Source of the DNA: Rhizobium sp. CB3090
GTDB taxonomy: Bacteria; Pseudomonadota; Alphaproteobacteria; Rhizobiales; Rhizobiaceae
Reading direction: 5' to 3'
Assembly: GCF_029714285.1 (NCBI RefSeq)
Contig: NZ_CP121662.1
Span: 1,984,001 to 2,048,000, forward strand
Length of the DNA: 64,000 nucleotides
Shown here: positions 26,157-36,292 of the stretch, one piece after another
How the letters are laid out: the number at the start of each line of letters is the position of its first letter
How positions within the stretch are numbered: position 1 is the first letter of the stretch
Program-made: the position numbers and the translations under genes
The notes under the pieces: generated by a model
Seen by the model: the letters and a program-made list of their open reading frames with translations, nothing else
Told to the model about the DNA's origin: nothing
Databases searched by the model: none

Positions 26157-27110
26157 TCAGAACTGGTAACGGCGGATGCGCCGTTGAATGATGAAAAGAT
26201 AGAACGAAACACCGGCGAGGATGATAAGGAACATCACCGTCGCGATCGTCGCACCCATCGAGCGGTCGCCGAGCTGTAGCTGGAAGCCGAAGAAGACGCG
26301 GTAGAGCAGCGTGCCAAGAATATCGGTGGAGCCATCCGGTCCCGCCAGCGCGCCCTGCACGGTATAGACAAGGTCGAAAGCGTTGAAATTGCCGACGAAG
26401 GTCAGGATCGAGATAATGCCGATCGCTGGCAGCACCAGCGGCAGCTTGATCTTCCAAAACTGGCTCCAACCGGTAATGCCATCGCACTCGGCCGCCTCGA
26501 TGACCTCTTCAGGGATGTTCAGCAGCGCGGCATAGATCAGCATCATCGGGATGCCAACATATTGCCAGACCGAGATTAGCGCGACCGTGACCAGCGCCGT
26601 GCCCGGCTTCCCGAGCCAAGGGGCGAAGAACGACTTGAGGCCGACAAGGCCCATCAAATCGGGCGCCACACCCCAGAGCGGCGACAATATAAGCTTCCAG
26701 ATGAAACCGACGATGACGAAGGAAAGTAGCGTCGGCAGAAACATGGCTGTGCGATAAAAGGCGACGAAACGCAGCTTCGGCAGCGACAGCAGCGCCGCGA
26801 GCGCAACACCGATCGGATTCTGCACGCACATGTGAATGATGAAGAAGATCAAATTGTTGCGCAGCGCATTCCAGAAATCATGCGACCATCGATCATCTCC
26901 GAACAATACTTTGAAATTGTTGAGACCTACAAAGGTCGTCTGGTTATCGACGACATTATACAGCGACAGCCGCAACGTTTCGATCAGAGGCAGGATCATC
27001 ACCGCCGTATAGACAATGAAGGCCGGAAGAAGAAAAACGAAGATGTGCCAGCGTCTTTGGCGCTTGATCGGAACCGCGTCAAAAGCGGTTTCTATTGTAG
27101 CTTCGCTCAT
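26157..27110 (-). CDS. carbohydrate ABC transporter permease (MalF type)
   Basis: A 317-residue permease with an N-terminal cytoplasmic stretch, about six membrane segments (VFLLPAFIVYTAVMILPLIETLRLSLYN opens the first) and the EAA loop EAAECDGITGWSQFWKIKLPLVLPAIG. It pairs with the MalG-type permease. A 308-base structured gap separates it from the binding-protein gene upstream. Confidence 0.92.
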   Translation of the reverse strand: MSEATIETAFDAVPIKRQRRWHIFVFLLPAFIVYTAVMILPLIETLRLSLYNVVDNQTTFVGLNNFKVLFGDDRWSHDFWNALRNNLIFFIIHMCVQNPIGVALAALLSLPKLRFVAFYRTAMFLPTLLSFVIVGFIWKLILSPLWGVAPDLMGLVGLKSFFAPWLGKPGTALVTVALISVWQYVGIPMMLIYAALLNIPEEVIEAAECDGITGWSQFWKIKLPLVLPAIGIISILTFVGNFNAFDLVYTVQGALAGPDGSTDILGTLLYRVFFGFQLQLGDRSMGATIATVMFLIILAGVSFYLFIIQRRIRRYQF

Positions 27111-27418
27111 GGCTTTCTGCCTGGTTTTATTGGCTGCATGCCGGGGCGGCAGCGCAAATGTTCAAATCCGCCCGCTGCTCCGGCTCTCCAGCCAAACATG
27201 GAGAAACAATATCGGGCGCGGCACGATGTATTGTCCCGATCGTTGCCGGTCCGGCGGCTCGTCGGTACAGGAAATAACGTAGGGTGCAGCCCTCTCGCCC
27301 CGAAACTCGGGAAAGGGGAAAGCGATGCCGTCTGCCCTTCTCTCCATTTGCTTGCAGCATGGAGAGAACAAAAGTGAGGAGTCGTGAGGCCCCTCACCCG
27401 TATTGCGTCACAGCAGGA
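27111..27418 (-). other. structured gap between binding-protein and permease genes
   Basis: A 308-base untranslated stretch inside the importer operon, with no credible gene. It holds at least two hairpins: arms GTGAGG and CCTCAC with a two-base loop (27384-27397), and arms CTCTCCAT and ATGGAGAG (27340-27366), plus GC-rich runs downstream. No T-run follows either one. The hairpins may stabilise the binding-protein message or lower permease expression. The GC-rich part could also be a degenerate copy of a rhizobial intergenic repeat. Confidence 0.45.
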
Positions 27419-28678
27419 TTACTTGGCCGGCTTGTACCACTTGTCGAGACCGTCCTGCAGCTTCTTGGCAGCGGCCTCCGGCGTATCCGTGCCGTTGATC
27501 ACGTTGGCGGATTCCGTCCAGGTTTCATTTTCGAGGTTCGGCGTGCCGCGCGACAGAATCTGGTAAGTCGAACGAACCGTCGACTTATGATTGTCGCGCC
27601 AGGAAACGAATTCCTGAGCGAGCGGATCGGTCATCTTCACCGGATGCGAATTCAGGCTGAAGAAGCCCGGCAACGCATTGGCATAGATGTTGGCGAACTC
27701 GTCGGAAGCAACCCAGCTCAGGAACTTCTTGGCTTCGTCCGGATGCTTGCTCTTGGCGTTCAGGCCAACACCGATATCCGGATGGTCGGAAATGTAAGCC
27801 GTGTCGCCAGCCTTTGCGACCGGCGGCGGGAATGCGCCCATCTTGAACTGAGCCTGGGTGTTAAAGAGAGCGATTTCCCACGAACCAGCCGGATAGATGG
27901 CAGCCTTGCCGAGCGTGAAGAGGTTCTGGCTGTCAGAATAGCTCTGGGCTTCAAAGCCGTCGCCGAGGTAAGGCTTCCACTTTGCCAATTCCTTGAAAGG
28001 ATCGACCCAGGGAGCATCCGTCAGCTTTTCCTTGCCGGAGATCAGAGCCAGGCGGCCGTCCTCGCCCTTCCAGTAGTTCGGGCCGATGTTCTGGTAGCCC
28101 ATGGTTGCGGCTTCCCAGAGATCCTTCGTGCCCATTGCCATTGGAATGTAGGTGCCGTCAGCCTTGAGCTTGTCCAGCACAGCGAAGAATTCGTCGCGGG
28201 TCGCCGGAACCTTGAGGCCGAGCTTGTCGAAGGCATCCTTGTTGTAGATGAAGCCGTGGATGACCGAAGCCATCGGCACGCAGAAGGTCGACTTGCCGTT
28301 GTCCGTGGTCCATGCAGCCTTGGCGACCGCCGAGAAGTTGTCCATGCCCTGCAGCGTTGTCAGGTCGGTCAACTGCTTCTTGTTGAAGAGGTCCAGCGAA
28401 GCGTCAAACGGTCGGCAGGTGATGATGTCGCCAGCGGAACCAGCTTCAAGCTTAGCGTTCAGCGATGCGTTGTACTCGGTCGGAGCCGTCGGCGAGAAGA
28501 CGATCTTGATACCTGGGTTCTTGGCTTCGAAAGCCGGGATGATCTTTTCCTGCCAAATCTGCAGGTCATCGTTGCGCCAGCTTTCAACCGTCAGCGTCAC
28601 ATCCGCCGCATGCGCGAAGCCGACTGAAGTCAGCAGGCTCGATGCGAGGAGTAAGCCTTTCAGAACATTGTTTTTCAT
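27419..28678 (-). CDS. carbohydrate ABC transporter substrate-binding protein
   Basis: A 419-residue family 1 solute-binding protein. The ATG at 28678 has AGGAGAGGG just upstream and opens a signal peptide (MKNNVLKGLLLASSLLTSVG, cut after AHA). The mature part starts ADVTLTVESWRNDD and has the usual YNKDAFDKLGLKVPATRDEFFAVLDKLK hinge region and GSWEIALFNTQAQFKMGAFPPP. With the divergent BadF-type kinase and GntR gene, an amino sugar or its oligomer is the likely cargo. That is inferred from context, not from visible binding residues. Confidence 0.9.
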   Translation of the reverse strand: MKNNVLKGLLLASSLLTSVGFAHAADVTLTVESWRNDDLQIWQEKIIPAFEAKNPGIKIVFSPTAPTEYNASLNAKLEAGSAGDIITCRPFDASLDLFNKKQLTDLTTLQGMDNFSAVAKAAWTTDNGKSTFCVPMASVIHGFIYNKDAFDKLGLKVPATRDEFFAVLDKLKADGTYIPMAMGTKDLWEAATMGYQNIGPNYWKGEDGRLALISGKEKLTDAPWVDPFKELAKWKPYLGDGFEAQSYSDSQNLFTLGKAAIYPAGSWEIALFNTQAQFKMGAFPPPVAKAGDTAYISDHPDIGVGLNAKSKHPDEAKKFLSWVASDEFANIYANALPGFFSLNSHPVKMTDPLAQEFVSWRDNHKSTVRSTYQILSRGTPNLENETWTESANVINGTDTPEAAAKKLQDGLDKWYKPAK

Positions 28679-29227
28679 TTCCCTCTCCTGTTTAAGCGCC
28701 TGGATAAGGCACTGTTCTCCATCTGAAAATCCGCTGGCATATCCGAGGAAACAGCCAACGCTCCACAAGGACCGCCAACATTGCCGGCCCCAGATGCACA
28801 AGGGCGCGCAGGGCACTGTGCCTGGTCGGCCCGAACAATCGTGATCTGCCGGACGACCGGACAGAGACACCAGAAACTCGATACACGGGAAATTCATGAC
28901 GACGTCGTCGAATGGACCTTTTGATCCACGCGGCTCCTGACAACGGCAAAGGCCAGCCACCTTCTGCTGGGCCTTCCGGCTATTGTTATCCTACCGGTTC
29001 TGCCGATGTCCGTTCGAACTGTTCCCTTGGTAAGAATTAAGGCCAAAAAAATACCAATTGTCCAGCCGAATTTAACTTTTCGAGGCAAGAAAAACAGACA
29101 AAAAAATTTTATCAATATTTTTCAATAACATACAAGAACGAAAAAAGCGAGGCCTTGCCTATTGGTAAATGGTATTTTTTTGGTATTGTAGGAAAAAATG
29201 GGGAACGGGTGGTATCCGGAGGGTGCG
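28679..29227. promoter_or_regulatory. divergent control region with repeated TTGGTA half-sites
   Basis: A 549-base intergenic region between the importer operon (leftward) and the kinase/regulator operon (rightward), with no credible gene. The right part is AT-rich and contains an inverted pair TTGGTA (29027-29032) and TACCAA (29052-29057), and three further copies in direct orientation near 29162, 29170 and 29180, the last two as TGGTAT. Such TGGTa/tACCA half-sites suit a HutC-type GntR regulator, and one is encoded at 30109-30873. The left 300 bases show nothing I recognise. Confidence 0.5.
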
Positions 29228-30112
29228 ATGGCGGAGTTTGCGATCGGTATCGACGGCGGCGGAACAAGCTGCCGCGCTGCTGTGACGGACAGAATGGGCA
29301 ATGTTCTCGGCACCGGCAAGGCAGGCGCCGCCAACATCCTTTCTGATCTCGAAAACTCTTTGATCAACATCGTCGCATCGGCCCGTCAGGCCCTCAGCGA
29401 TGCCGGGCTCGATCCCGAGCTGGCTAGCGAACTGCCCGCCGTCGTCGGCACGGCCGGCGCCAATGTTGGCGACTACGGCAAGCGCATCGAAAAAGCCCTG
29501 CCCTTTGCGAGCGGTCAGGTGGTCACCGATGCCATGATCGCGCTTCAGGGCGCACTCGGCGATGCCGATGGGATCATCGGCGCATTCGGCACCGGTTCCG
29601 TCTACAATGCCCGCCGGCACGGCAAAGTCTGGGGTATTGGCGGCTGGGGCTTTATCGTCGGCGATCAGGCCAGCGGCGCACGCCTTGGCCGCGATTTGCT
29701 GGAAAGATCGCTTCTCGCGCACGACAAAGTATGCCTGCCCTCACCACTCACCGAACAGGTCATGGCGGAATTTGGCGGCGATCCCGAACGCGTTGTCGAA
29801 TTCGCGCATTCCGCCAGACCGAAGGATTTCGCGCATTATGCACCGACGGTATTCGAATATGCCGAAAGAGATGACGTGATCGCCGTCGGTATCCTCAAGA
29901 CAGCGGTGAACGCAATCACCGAAAGTCTGGATGCCCTGCTCTGGCCCGAATGCCCATCGATCTGCCTGCTCGGCGGACTTGCGAAGGCATATCAACCCTG
30001 GCTCGATGCGCGGCATAAAGCACTTCTCACCGAACCGAAAGGCGACGTGTTGAGCGGCGCGGTCGAATTGGCAGCCAAGCTCCTGCAAAATGACATGGGG
30101 AGCACGCCATGA
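29228..30112 (+). CDS. BadF/BadG-type ATPase, N-acetylhexosamine kinase-like
   Basis: A 294-residue ASKHA-fold kinase. The start at MAEFAIGIDGGGTS has GGAGGG upstream; an in-frame ATG ten codons earlier is less likely. The phosphate-1 loop IGIDGGGTSCRAAV, a conserved acidic segment (VVTDAMIALQGAL), GIIGAFGTGSVYNARR and GGWGFIVGDQASGARLGRDLL match the N-acetylglucosamine kinase branch. The GntR gene overlaps its stop (ATGA). It probably phosphorylates the amino sugar brought in by the divergent importer. No nagA, nagB or murQ gene is adjacent. Confidence 0.87.
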   Translation: MAEFAIGIDGGGTSCRAAVTDRMGNVLGTGKAGAANILSDLENSLINIVASARQALSDAGLDPELASELPAVVGTAGANVGDYGKRIEKALPFASGQVVTDAMIALQGALGDADGIIGAFGTGSVYNARRHGKVWGIGGWGFIVGDQASGARLGRDLLERSLLAHDKVCLPSPLTEQVMAEFGGDPERVVEFAHSARPKDFAHYAPTVFEYAERDDVIAVGILKTAVNAITESLDALLWPECPSICLLGGLAKAYQPWLDARHKALLTEPKGDVLSGAVELAAKLLQNDMGSTP

Positions 30113-30873
30113 CCGAGGATCTGAGCCGCATCTTCTCGCCAGAACGCCTGCTCGCCGGCGGCACTGGCCCGCTCTATGTCAAATTGCGCCGCACACTGGA
30201 AGATGCCGTCAAGGCCGGAACGCTGAAACATGGCGATGCCCTGCCGCCGGAACGTGACATCGCAGAATATGCCGCCGTCAGCCGCGTGACGGTACGCAAG
30301 GCGATTGACGATCTCGTCGCCGAGGGCGTCCTCGTCCGTCGCCACGGCTCCGGCACTTTCGTCGCCAAACCGGTTTCCAAGGTTGAGCAGCGCTTGTCGC
30401 AACTAACCTCCTTCACCGAGGACATGGCGCGGCGCGGCATGACAGCGCGCTCCGAATGGCTGCACAAGGGCGTGCACACCCCCTCGCCCGATGAAATGAT
30501 GATCCTCGGCCTTGCTGCCGGCACCAAGGTCTCCCGCCTCAGCCGTCTGCGCATTGCCGATGACCAGCCGCTCGCCATCGAACACGCTAGCGTCTCCGGC
30601 GAGTTCCTGCCCGATCCATCGACCGTGACCTCCTCGCTTTATGCCGAGCTTGAAAAGCGCCTGGTCCGCCCGGTCCGCGCCGTGCAGCGCATCTCCGCGA
30701 CCAACATGAAAGAGGCCGACGCCGGCCTGCTGGGGGTTCCCGTCGGCGCCGCGGGCCTGTCGATCGAGCGCATCTCCTACCTCGGCTCCGGCCGCGCCGT
30801 GGAATTTACCCGTTCGCTTTATCGAGGGGATGCCTATGACTTTGTTGCGGAGCTGACGATCGGGTCGACGTAG
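30109..30873 (+). CDS. GntR/UTRA transcriptional regulator (HutC subfamily)
   Basis: A 254-residue regulator with a winged helix at about 25-85 (LPPERDIAEYAAVSRVTVRKAIDDLVAEGVLVRRHGSGTFV) and a UTRA domain at about 100-250, ending VEFTRSLYRGDAYDFVAEL. This is the ending seen in NagR-like regulators that bind glucosamine-6-phosphate or related sugar phosphates. It is translationally coupled to the kinase, so it probably senses that enzyme's product and controls the divergent promoters at 28679-29227. Confidence 0.9.
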   Translation: MTEDLSRIFSPERLLAGGTGPLYVKLRRTLEDAVKAGTLKHGDALPPERDIAEYAAVSRVTVRKAIDDLVAEGVLVRRHGSGTFVAKPVSKVEQRLSQLTSFTEDMARRGMTARSEWLHKGVHTPSPDEMMILGLAAGTKVSRLSRLRIADDQPLAIEHASVSGEFLPDPSTVTSSLYAELEKRLVRPVRAVQRISATNMKEADAGLLGVPVGAAGLSIERISYLGSGRAVEFTRSLYRGDAYDFVAELTIGST

Positions 30874-30948
30874 CGCCAACATCACCACAGTCGAGCAATC
30901 CAGCCAGGGCGGTCGGCAAGCCCATCGAACTTCCGCCGTCAAATCAGA

Positions 30949-33900
30949 TCATGCCGCGTCATCCACCGCAGCATCGCGCTTTTCCGGCATATAATTGAGT
31001 ACTGGTCCAAGCCAACGCTCCACCTCCGCAACCGGCATGCCCTTGCGGGCTGCGTAGTCTTCCACCTGATCCCGCTCAATTTTGGCGACGCCAAAGTAAT
31101 AGGAGTCGGGATGGCCGATGTAGAGGCCGGAAACGGAAGAGCCCGGCCACATGGCGTAGCTCTCGGTGAGCTTCACGCCCGTCGCCGCCTCTGCGTCGAG
31201 CAAACGGAAAAGAGTCTTCTTCTCTGTGTGGTCGGGTTGAGCGGGATAGCCCGGCGCTGGGCGGATACCGGCATAGGCCTCCGCCAGCAACTCGTCACCA
31301 CTGAGGCTTTCATCCTCTGCATAGCCCCAGAACTCGCGCCGTACCCGCTCGTGCATCCGTTCGGCAAAAGCCTCGGCAAAACGATCGGTGAGCGCCTTCA
31401 CCAGGATTGAGGAATAATCGTCATTGGCACGCTCAAAACGCTCGGCAATGGCAATTTCCTCGATACCAGCCGTGACAACGAAACCGCCGACATAATCGGC
31501 GATGCCACTCGAAACCGGTGCGACGAAATCCGAGAGCGCCACATTCGGGCGGCCATCCCGCTTCGACAATTGCTGACGCAGGGTATAAAAGGTCGCGAGT
31601 TCATCGGTACGGCCCTCGTCGATGAACAATCTGATATCATCGCCGACCGTGCCCGCCGGCCAGAAGCCGATAACGGCACGCGGGCGGAACCAGTTTTCTG
31701 CGATGATCTTTTCCAGCATGGCTTGCGCATCGGCAAAAAGCTGCCGCGCCGCCTCGCCCTGTTTCTCGTCTTCAAGGATTGCCGGAAAACGGCCCTTTAA
31801 CTCCCAGGTCTGAAAGAACGGCGTCCAATCGATATATTTGGCCAACTCCGCCAGATCGTAATTTTCGAACACCTTTGTGCCAAAGAACTGCGGCGTCACC
31901 GGCTTATAGCTCGCCCAATCGACTTTTTCGGCATTCTCACGGGCCCTTTCAATGGGCAGGCGCACTTTCTCCGCCTCGCTGCGGGCATGCGCCGCGGCGA
32001 CCTTGGCATATTCGGCGCGAACGGTATCGACATAGCTCTGCTTGGCGTCCGGCGACAACAGCGCCGAGACGACGCCTACGGCACGGCTGGCGTCGGTGAC
32101 ATAGACCGTTTGCCCCTTCTCATAGCGTGGATGAATCTTCACGGCCGTGTGCACGCGGCTGGTGGTAGCGCCGCCAATCAGCAACGGAATATCGAACCCT
32201 TGCCGCTCCATTTCCGAGGCGACATGCACCATCTCGTCCAGGGATGGAGTGATGAGGCCGGAGAGGCCGATAATATCGACTTTCTCGGCGATTGCCGTTT
32301 CCAGGATCTTCGTCGCCGGCGCCATGACGCCGAGATCGATGATCTCGTAGTTGTTGCAGGCGAGCACGACGCCGACGATGTTCTTGCCGATGTCGTGCAC
32401 ATCGCCCTTGACGGTCGCCATCAGCACCTTACCCGCCGCCTGACGCTCACCGCCGCCACCATTGGCAAGCTTTTCCGCCTCCATATAAGGCAGAAGCACG
32501 GCAACAGCCTGCTTCATGACACGGGCCGACTTCACGACCTGGGGCAGGAACATCTTGCCCGAGCCGAAGAGATCGCCGACGACATTCATACCGGCCATCA
32601 GCGGACCTTCGATGACATGCAGCGGCCGCTCGGCCTTTTGCCGCGCCTCTTCGGTGTCGGCCCCGATATAGTCTGTGATGCCGTTGACCAGTGCGTGCTC
32701 CAGCCGCTTCTCGACCGGCCATTCGCGCCAGGCGAGATCCTGAACTTTGGCTTCCCGGTTGCCGGCACCACGAAAACGCTCGGCCATTTCCAGCAGCCGC
32801 TCTGTGCCGTCAGGCCGGCGGTTGAGCACCACATCTTCGCAGGCTTCCCGCAGCTCGGGATCGATATTGTCGTAAACTGCGAGCTGGCCGGCATTGACGA
32901 TGCCCATGTCCATGCCCGCCTGAATAGCGTGGTAAAGGAATACGGCATGCATCGCCTCGCGCACCGGCTCGTTACCGCGGAAGGAAAAGGAGAGGTTCGA
33001 CACGCCGCCCGAGATATGCACCAGCGGCATTGCCTGACGGATCGTCCGCGTCGCGTCGATGAAATCGACACCATAATTATTGTGCTCTTCGATGCCGGTC
33101 GCGACCGCAAAGATGTTCGGATCGAAGATAATGTCTTCCGGCGGCAGTCCTGCCTCTTCCGTCAGAAGCTTGTAAGCGCGCGCACAGATATCGACCTTGC
33201 GCTGATAGCTATCGGCCTGCCCTTGCTCGTCGAATGCCATGACAACGACGGCTGCACCGTAGTTGCGCAGCAGCCGGGCTTGCCTGAGGAAATTCTCCTC
33301 GCCCTCTTTCAGCGAGATTGAGTTGACGATCGGCTTGCCTTGCACGCATTTCAGACCTGCTTCGATGATCGAGAACTTCGAGCTGTCGATCATGACAGGC
33401 ATGCGTGCGATATCCGGCTCGGCGGCGATCAGGTTGAGGAACTCGACCATCGCCTTTTCGGAATCGATCAGGCCCTCATCCATGTTGATATCGATCACCT
33501 GCGCGCCGTTTTCGACTTGCTCGCGAGCAACAGCTAGCGCTGCCGCGTAGTCGGCATTGGTGATCAATTTGCGGAATTTTGCCGAACCGGTAACATTGGT
33601 GCGCTCGCCAACATTGACGAATGGAATGTCTTTGGTCAGCTCAAAGGGCTCCAGCCCGGAGAGCGCCATGAACGGCCGATGCGCCGCAAGCTGGCGCGGC
33701 GGATATTTAGAAACCGCTTGAGCGATCGCGGCGATATGTTCCGGTGTCGAGCCACAGCAGCCGCCAACGATGTTGACGAGACCTTCGCGCGCAAAATCCT
33801 CGACCTGAACCGCCATCATCTCAGGCGTTTCGTCATATTGGCCGAACTCGTTCGGCAGGCCCGCATTGGGATAGGCGCAGACGAAGGTATCGGCAACGGC

Positions 33901-34725
33901 CGAAAGCTCTTGCAAATGCGGCCGCATGGCGTTGGCGCCAAGCGCGCAATTGAGGCCGATGGTAAAAGGGCCGGCGTGCCGCACCGAATTCCAAAAGGCC
34001 GATGGCGTCTGGCCGGAAAGCGTCCGGCCGGAGAGATCGGTGATCGTCCCCGAGATCATCACCGGCAGGCGGACGCCTTTTGCCTCGAACCGCTCCTCGC
34101 AGGCAAAAATCGCCGCCTTGGCATTCAGCGTATCGAAGATTGTTTCGATCAGGATGATATCGGCACCGCCATCGATCAGGCCGTCGATCTGCTCGCCATA
34201 GGCCAGGCGCAGATCGTCGAAGCTTACGGCGCGATAGCCGGGATTGTTGACATCAGGGGAAATCGAAGCGGTGCGGTTGGTCGGGCCGATGGCGCCAGCG
34301 ACAAAACGGCGCTTGCCATCCTCGTATTCGGCACGGATCGCCGCCCGGCGGGCAACTGCTGCACCCTCCTTGTTGAGGTCGTAGACCGCGCCTTCCATCT
34401 GATAATCGGCCTGCGCAATGCGGGTCGAAGAGAAGGTGTTGGTCTCCAGAATATCCGCGCCCGCTTTGGCGTAGCGGTAATGAATTTCCTCGATCGCGTC
34501 AGGCTGAGTGAGAATGAGAAGGTCGTTATTGCCCTTCTGATGACAGGCGCAACCGATGAAGCGATCGCCACGGAAATGATCCTCTTCGAAGCCGAGCCCC
34601 TGGATCTGCGTGCCCATGGCACCGTCAAGCACAAGGATTCGCTCGCTCGCTGCCTGCTTCAAGGCTGCGAATACTTCATTGCCGTCACGTTTCGCTGATT
34701 CCGAGCCAAAAAGATTGTCAAACAT
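30949..34725 (-). CDS. metH: cobalamin-dependent methionine synthase
   Basis: A full-length 1258-residue enzyme that methylates homocysteine from methyl-tetrahydrofolate. Modules in order: homocysteine-binding domain (about 1-330) with zinc cysteines in GLNCALGA and [11 protein letters not shown]; pterin-binding domain (about 360-620, [19 protein letters not shown]); cobalamin cap and Rossmann domain with the DVHDIGKNI cofactor loop near residue 775; and the S-adenosylmethionine activation domain (about 920-1240), ending [35 protein letters not shown]. The start at MFDNLFGS has GCGGAG 8 bases upstream; 32 further upstream codons are open but lie beyond the operator palindrome. Confidence 0.97.
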   Translation of the reverse strand: MFDNLFGSESAKRDGNEVFAALKQAASERILVLDGAMGTQIQGLGFEEDHFRGDRFIGCACHQKGNNDLLILTQPDAIEEIHYRYAKAGADILETNTFSSTRIAQADYQMEGAVYDLNKEGAAVARRAAIRAEYEDGKRRFVAGAIGPTNRTASISPDVNNPGYRAVSFDDLRLAYGEQIDGLIDGGADIILIETIFDTLNAKAAIFACEERFEAKGVRLPVMISGTITDLSGRTLSGQTPSAFWNSVRHAGPFTIGLNCALGANAMRPHLQELSAVADTFVCAYPNAGLPNEFGQYDETPEMMAVQVEDFAREGLVNIVGGCCGSTPEHIAAIAQAVSKYPPRQLAAHRPFMALSGLEPFELTKDIPFVNVGERTNVTGSAKFRKLITNADYAAALAVAREQVENGAQVIDINMDEGLIDSEKAMVEFLNLIAAEPDIARMPVMIDSSKFSIIEAGLKCVQGKPIVNSISLKEGEENFLRQARLLRNYGAAVVVMAFDEQGQADSYQRKVDICARAYKLLTEEAGLPPEDIIFDPNIFAVATGIEEHNNYGVDFIDATRTIRQAMPLVHISGGVSNLSFSFRGNEPVREAMHAVFLYHAIQAGMDMGIVNAGQLAVYDNIDPELREACEDVVLNRRPDGTERLLEMAERFRGAGNREAKVQDLAWREWPVEKRLEHALVNGITDYIGADTEEARQKAERPLHVIEGPLMAGMNVVGDLFGSGKMFLPQVVKSARVMKQAVAVLLPYMEAEKLANGGGGERQAAGKVLMATVKGDVHDIGKNIVGVVLACNNYEIIDLGVMAPATKILETAIAEKVDIIGLSGLITPSLDEMVHVASEMERQGFDIPLLIGGATTSRVHTAVKIHPRYEKGQTVYVTDASRAVGVVSALLSPDAKQSYVDTVRAEYAKVAAAHARSEAEKVRLPIERARENAEKVDWASYKPVTPQFFGTKVFENYDLAELAKYIDWTPFFQTWELKGRFPAILEDEKQGEAARQLFADAQAMLEKIIAENWFRPRAVIGFWPAGTVGDDIRLFIDEGRTDELATFYTLRQQLSKRDGRPNVALSDFVAPVSSGIADYVGGFVVTAGIEEIAIAERFERANDDYSSILVKALTDRFAEAFAERMHERVRREFWGYAEDESLSGDELLAEAYAGIRPAPGYPAQPDHTEKKTLFRLLDAEAATGVKLTESYAMWPGSSVSGLYIGHPDSYYFGVAKIERDQVEDYAARKGMPVAEVERWLGPVLNYMPEKRDAAVDDAA

Positions 34726-34767
34726 AAGCGAACTCCGCTGGCCTGATTGCGACTTCGCATTCAGATC

Positions 34768-34787
34768 ACATAAAGATATCTTTATGT
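34768..34787. promoter_or_regulatory. perfect 20-bp palindrome upstream of metH (candidate SahR-type operator)
   Basis: ACATAAAGATATCTTTATGT reads the same on both strands and sits about 43 bases upstream of the metH start. From memory, its core resembles sites described for the ArsR-family methionine regulator SahR of Proteobacteria. The regulator gene is not in this window. Assignment is by motif look and gene context only. Confidence 0.6.
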
Positions 34788-34993
34788 CAACATATCTATA
34801 CCCTAGAGAGGCACGACGCAAGGATAGAGCTGTTCAGCTTGGCGCGTCTCCGAAAAATATCGATGCGATCGGCCTCTATCCTCTGCAGGCATGGACAACG
34901 CAGGGCAGCCGACACAGTTTCATTCCTTAAAGCCATGACAGCGCTTTCAGGCGGCGCTATACGCTTATGACAAAAGAATCTTGGGAGGCGAGC

Positions 34994-36250
34994 ATGAGCA
35001 TACAGCGTGAAACGGCGGCACTCGGTAATTGGAGCTCGCGGGCTTACCATCGCCGTTGGTTGCTTGATCAGGCAAGCGGGCTTTTCGATTTCTTCCAGTA
35101 TCGCGCCATCAATCCCAAGGGGGGATTCTACGATATGGATGATGCCGGCAGGCCGCTCGATGCGGTCAATCCTGTCCGCGGCATTCATTCGACCGCACGC
35201 ATGGTCCATTGCTTCTCGATCGGTTCGCTCCTCGGCCGTCCCGGCTCCGAGGATATCGTCGATCACGGCATGAACTATCTCTGGAAGCATCACCGCGACA
35301 CCACCCATGGCGGTTATGTCTGGTCGCTCAACAATGACGGCCCCGTCGATGCCAGCAAGCAAGGCTATGGTCACGCCTTCGTGCTGCTTGCCGCCTCCTC
35401 GGCCAAGACCATAGGTCATCCGCTCGCCGATGGCATGCTCGCCGATGTTACCGAGATTCTGAACACGAAATTCTGGGAGGAAAAGCACGGCGCTATTGCC
35501 GAGGAATTCAACCAGGATTGGTCGCCGATCGATGGCGGCAGCTATCGCGGCCAGAATTCCAATATGCACCTGACCGAAGCGCTTATGGCCGCCTTCGAAG
35601 CGACCGGCGACACAGCGTACCTCGACAAAGCCGAGAGCATCGCCGATCTGGTCATACGCCGCTCAGCGGGTTCCGTCGGTTGGCGCGTCGCCGAACATTT
35701 TACCGCCGACTGGGCGCTCGATAAGGATTATCGCGGCAATGAAATGTTCCGCCCCTCGGGTACAACGCCCGGCCATTGGTTGGAATGGGCGCGCCTCGTC
35801 CTGCAACTCTGGTCCCTCAGCGGCAGGCAGCACGACTGGATGCCGGACGCAGCCAAAGGTCTGTTCTCCCAGTCGATGTCACTAGGCTGGGATAATGATA
35901 AGGGCGGTTTCTTCTATACACTCGATTGGGCTGACGTGCCGGCCAAACGCAACAAACTCTGGTGGCCGGCCTGCGAAGCCGCCGGTGCCGCCCACTATCT
36001 CAACGAACACATGCCGAGCGATTTCCACGAAGAGAGCTATCGTAAGATCTGGGGCACCATCGGCCGCTGTTTTATTGACCACAGGAACGGCGGCTGGCAT
36101 GAGGAACTGACGGAAGACTTGGTTCCCGTCCATACGATTTTCCCGGGCAAGGGCGATATTTATCATGCTTTGCAGGCCTGCCTCATCCCCCTCTTTCCGG
36201 CAACGGGCAGCCTGACCAAGGTCATCGCCGAAGCTGGCGGGAAGATCTGA
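34994..36250 (+). CDS. AGE-family sugar epimerase/isomerase
   Basis: A 418-residue (alpha/alpha)6-barrel protein of the N-acylglucosamine 2-epimerase family, which includes mannose isomerase and the YihS-type isomerases. Motifs: HSTARMVHCFSIG, YGHAFVLLAASS, YRGQNSNMHLTEALMAAFEATGD (catalytic His region), PGHWLEWARLVLQLW and NGGWHEEL. The start at MSIQRET has GGAGG 5 bases upstream; an in-frame ATG nine codons earlier does not. It is divergent from metH and separate from any sugar operon, so the sugar is unknown. Confidence 0.9.
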   Translation: MSIQRETAALGNWSSRAYHRRWLLDQASGLFDFFQYRAINPKGGFYDMDDAGRPLDAVNPVRGIHSTARMVHCFSIGSLLGRPGSEDIVDHGMNYLWKHHRDTTHGGYVWSLNNDGPVDASKQGYGHAFVLLAASSAKTIGHPLADGMLADVTEILNTKFWEEKHGAIAEEFNQDWSPIDGGSYRGQNSNMHLTEALMAAFEATGDTAYLDKAESIADLVIRRSAGSVGWRVAEHFTADWALDKDYRGNEMFRPSGTTPGHWLEWARLVLQLWSLSGRQHDWMPDAAKGLFSQSMSLGWDNDKGGFFYTLDWADVPAKRNKLWWPACEAAGAAHYLNEHMPSDFHEESYRKIWGTIGRCFIDHRNGGWHEELTEDLVPVHTIFPGKGDIYHALQACLIPLFPATGSLTKVIAEAGGKI

Positions 36251-36258
36251 GATCGAGG

Positions 36259-36284
36259 GCGGTGTCCGCTAAACGTGACACCGC
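36259..36284. terminator. hairpin between convergent genes
   Basis: GCGGTGTC and GACACCGC form an 8-bp perfect stem with a 10-base loop, between two stop codons 43 bases apart. There is no clear T-run, so it is a weak terminator candidate only. Confidence 0.4.
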
Positions 36285-36292
36285 AATCACCT

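Noticed and set aside
27284..28627. Long plus-strand open frame (447 codons) opposite the sugar-binding protein gene
   Set aside because: It is antisense to a well-supported binding-protein gene with signal peptide and ribosome-binding site; its translation is rich in Arg/Val/Glu/Leu with no domain, as expected for a GC-rich shadow.
31987..33321. Plus-strand open frame of 444 codons inside metH
   Set aside because: It lies wholly antisense to metH domains with clear catalytic motifs. Its Arg/His/Asp-rich composition is that of a shadow frame.
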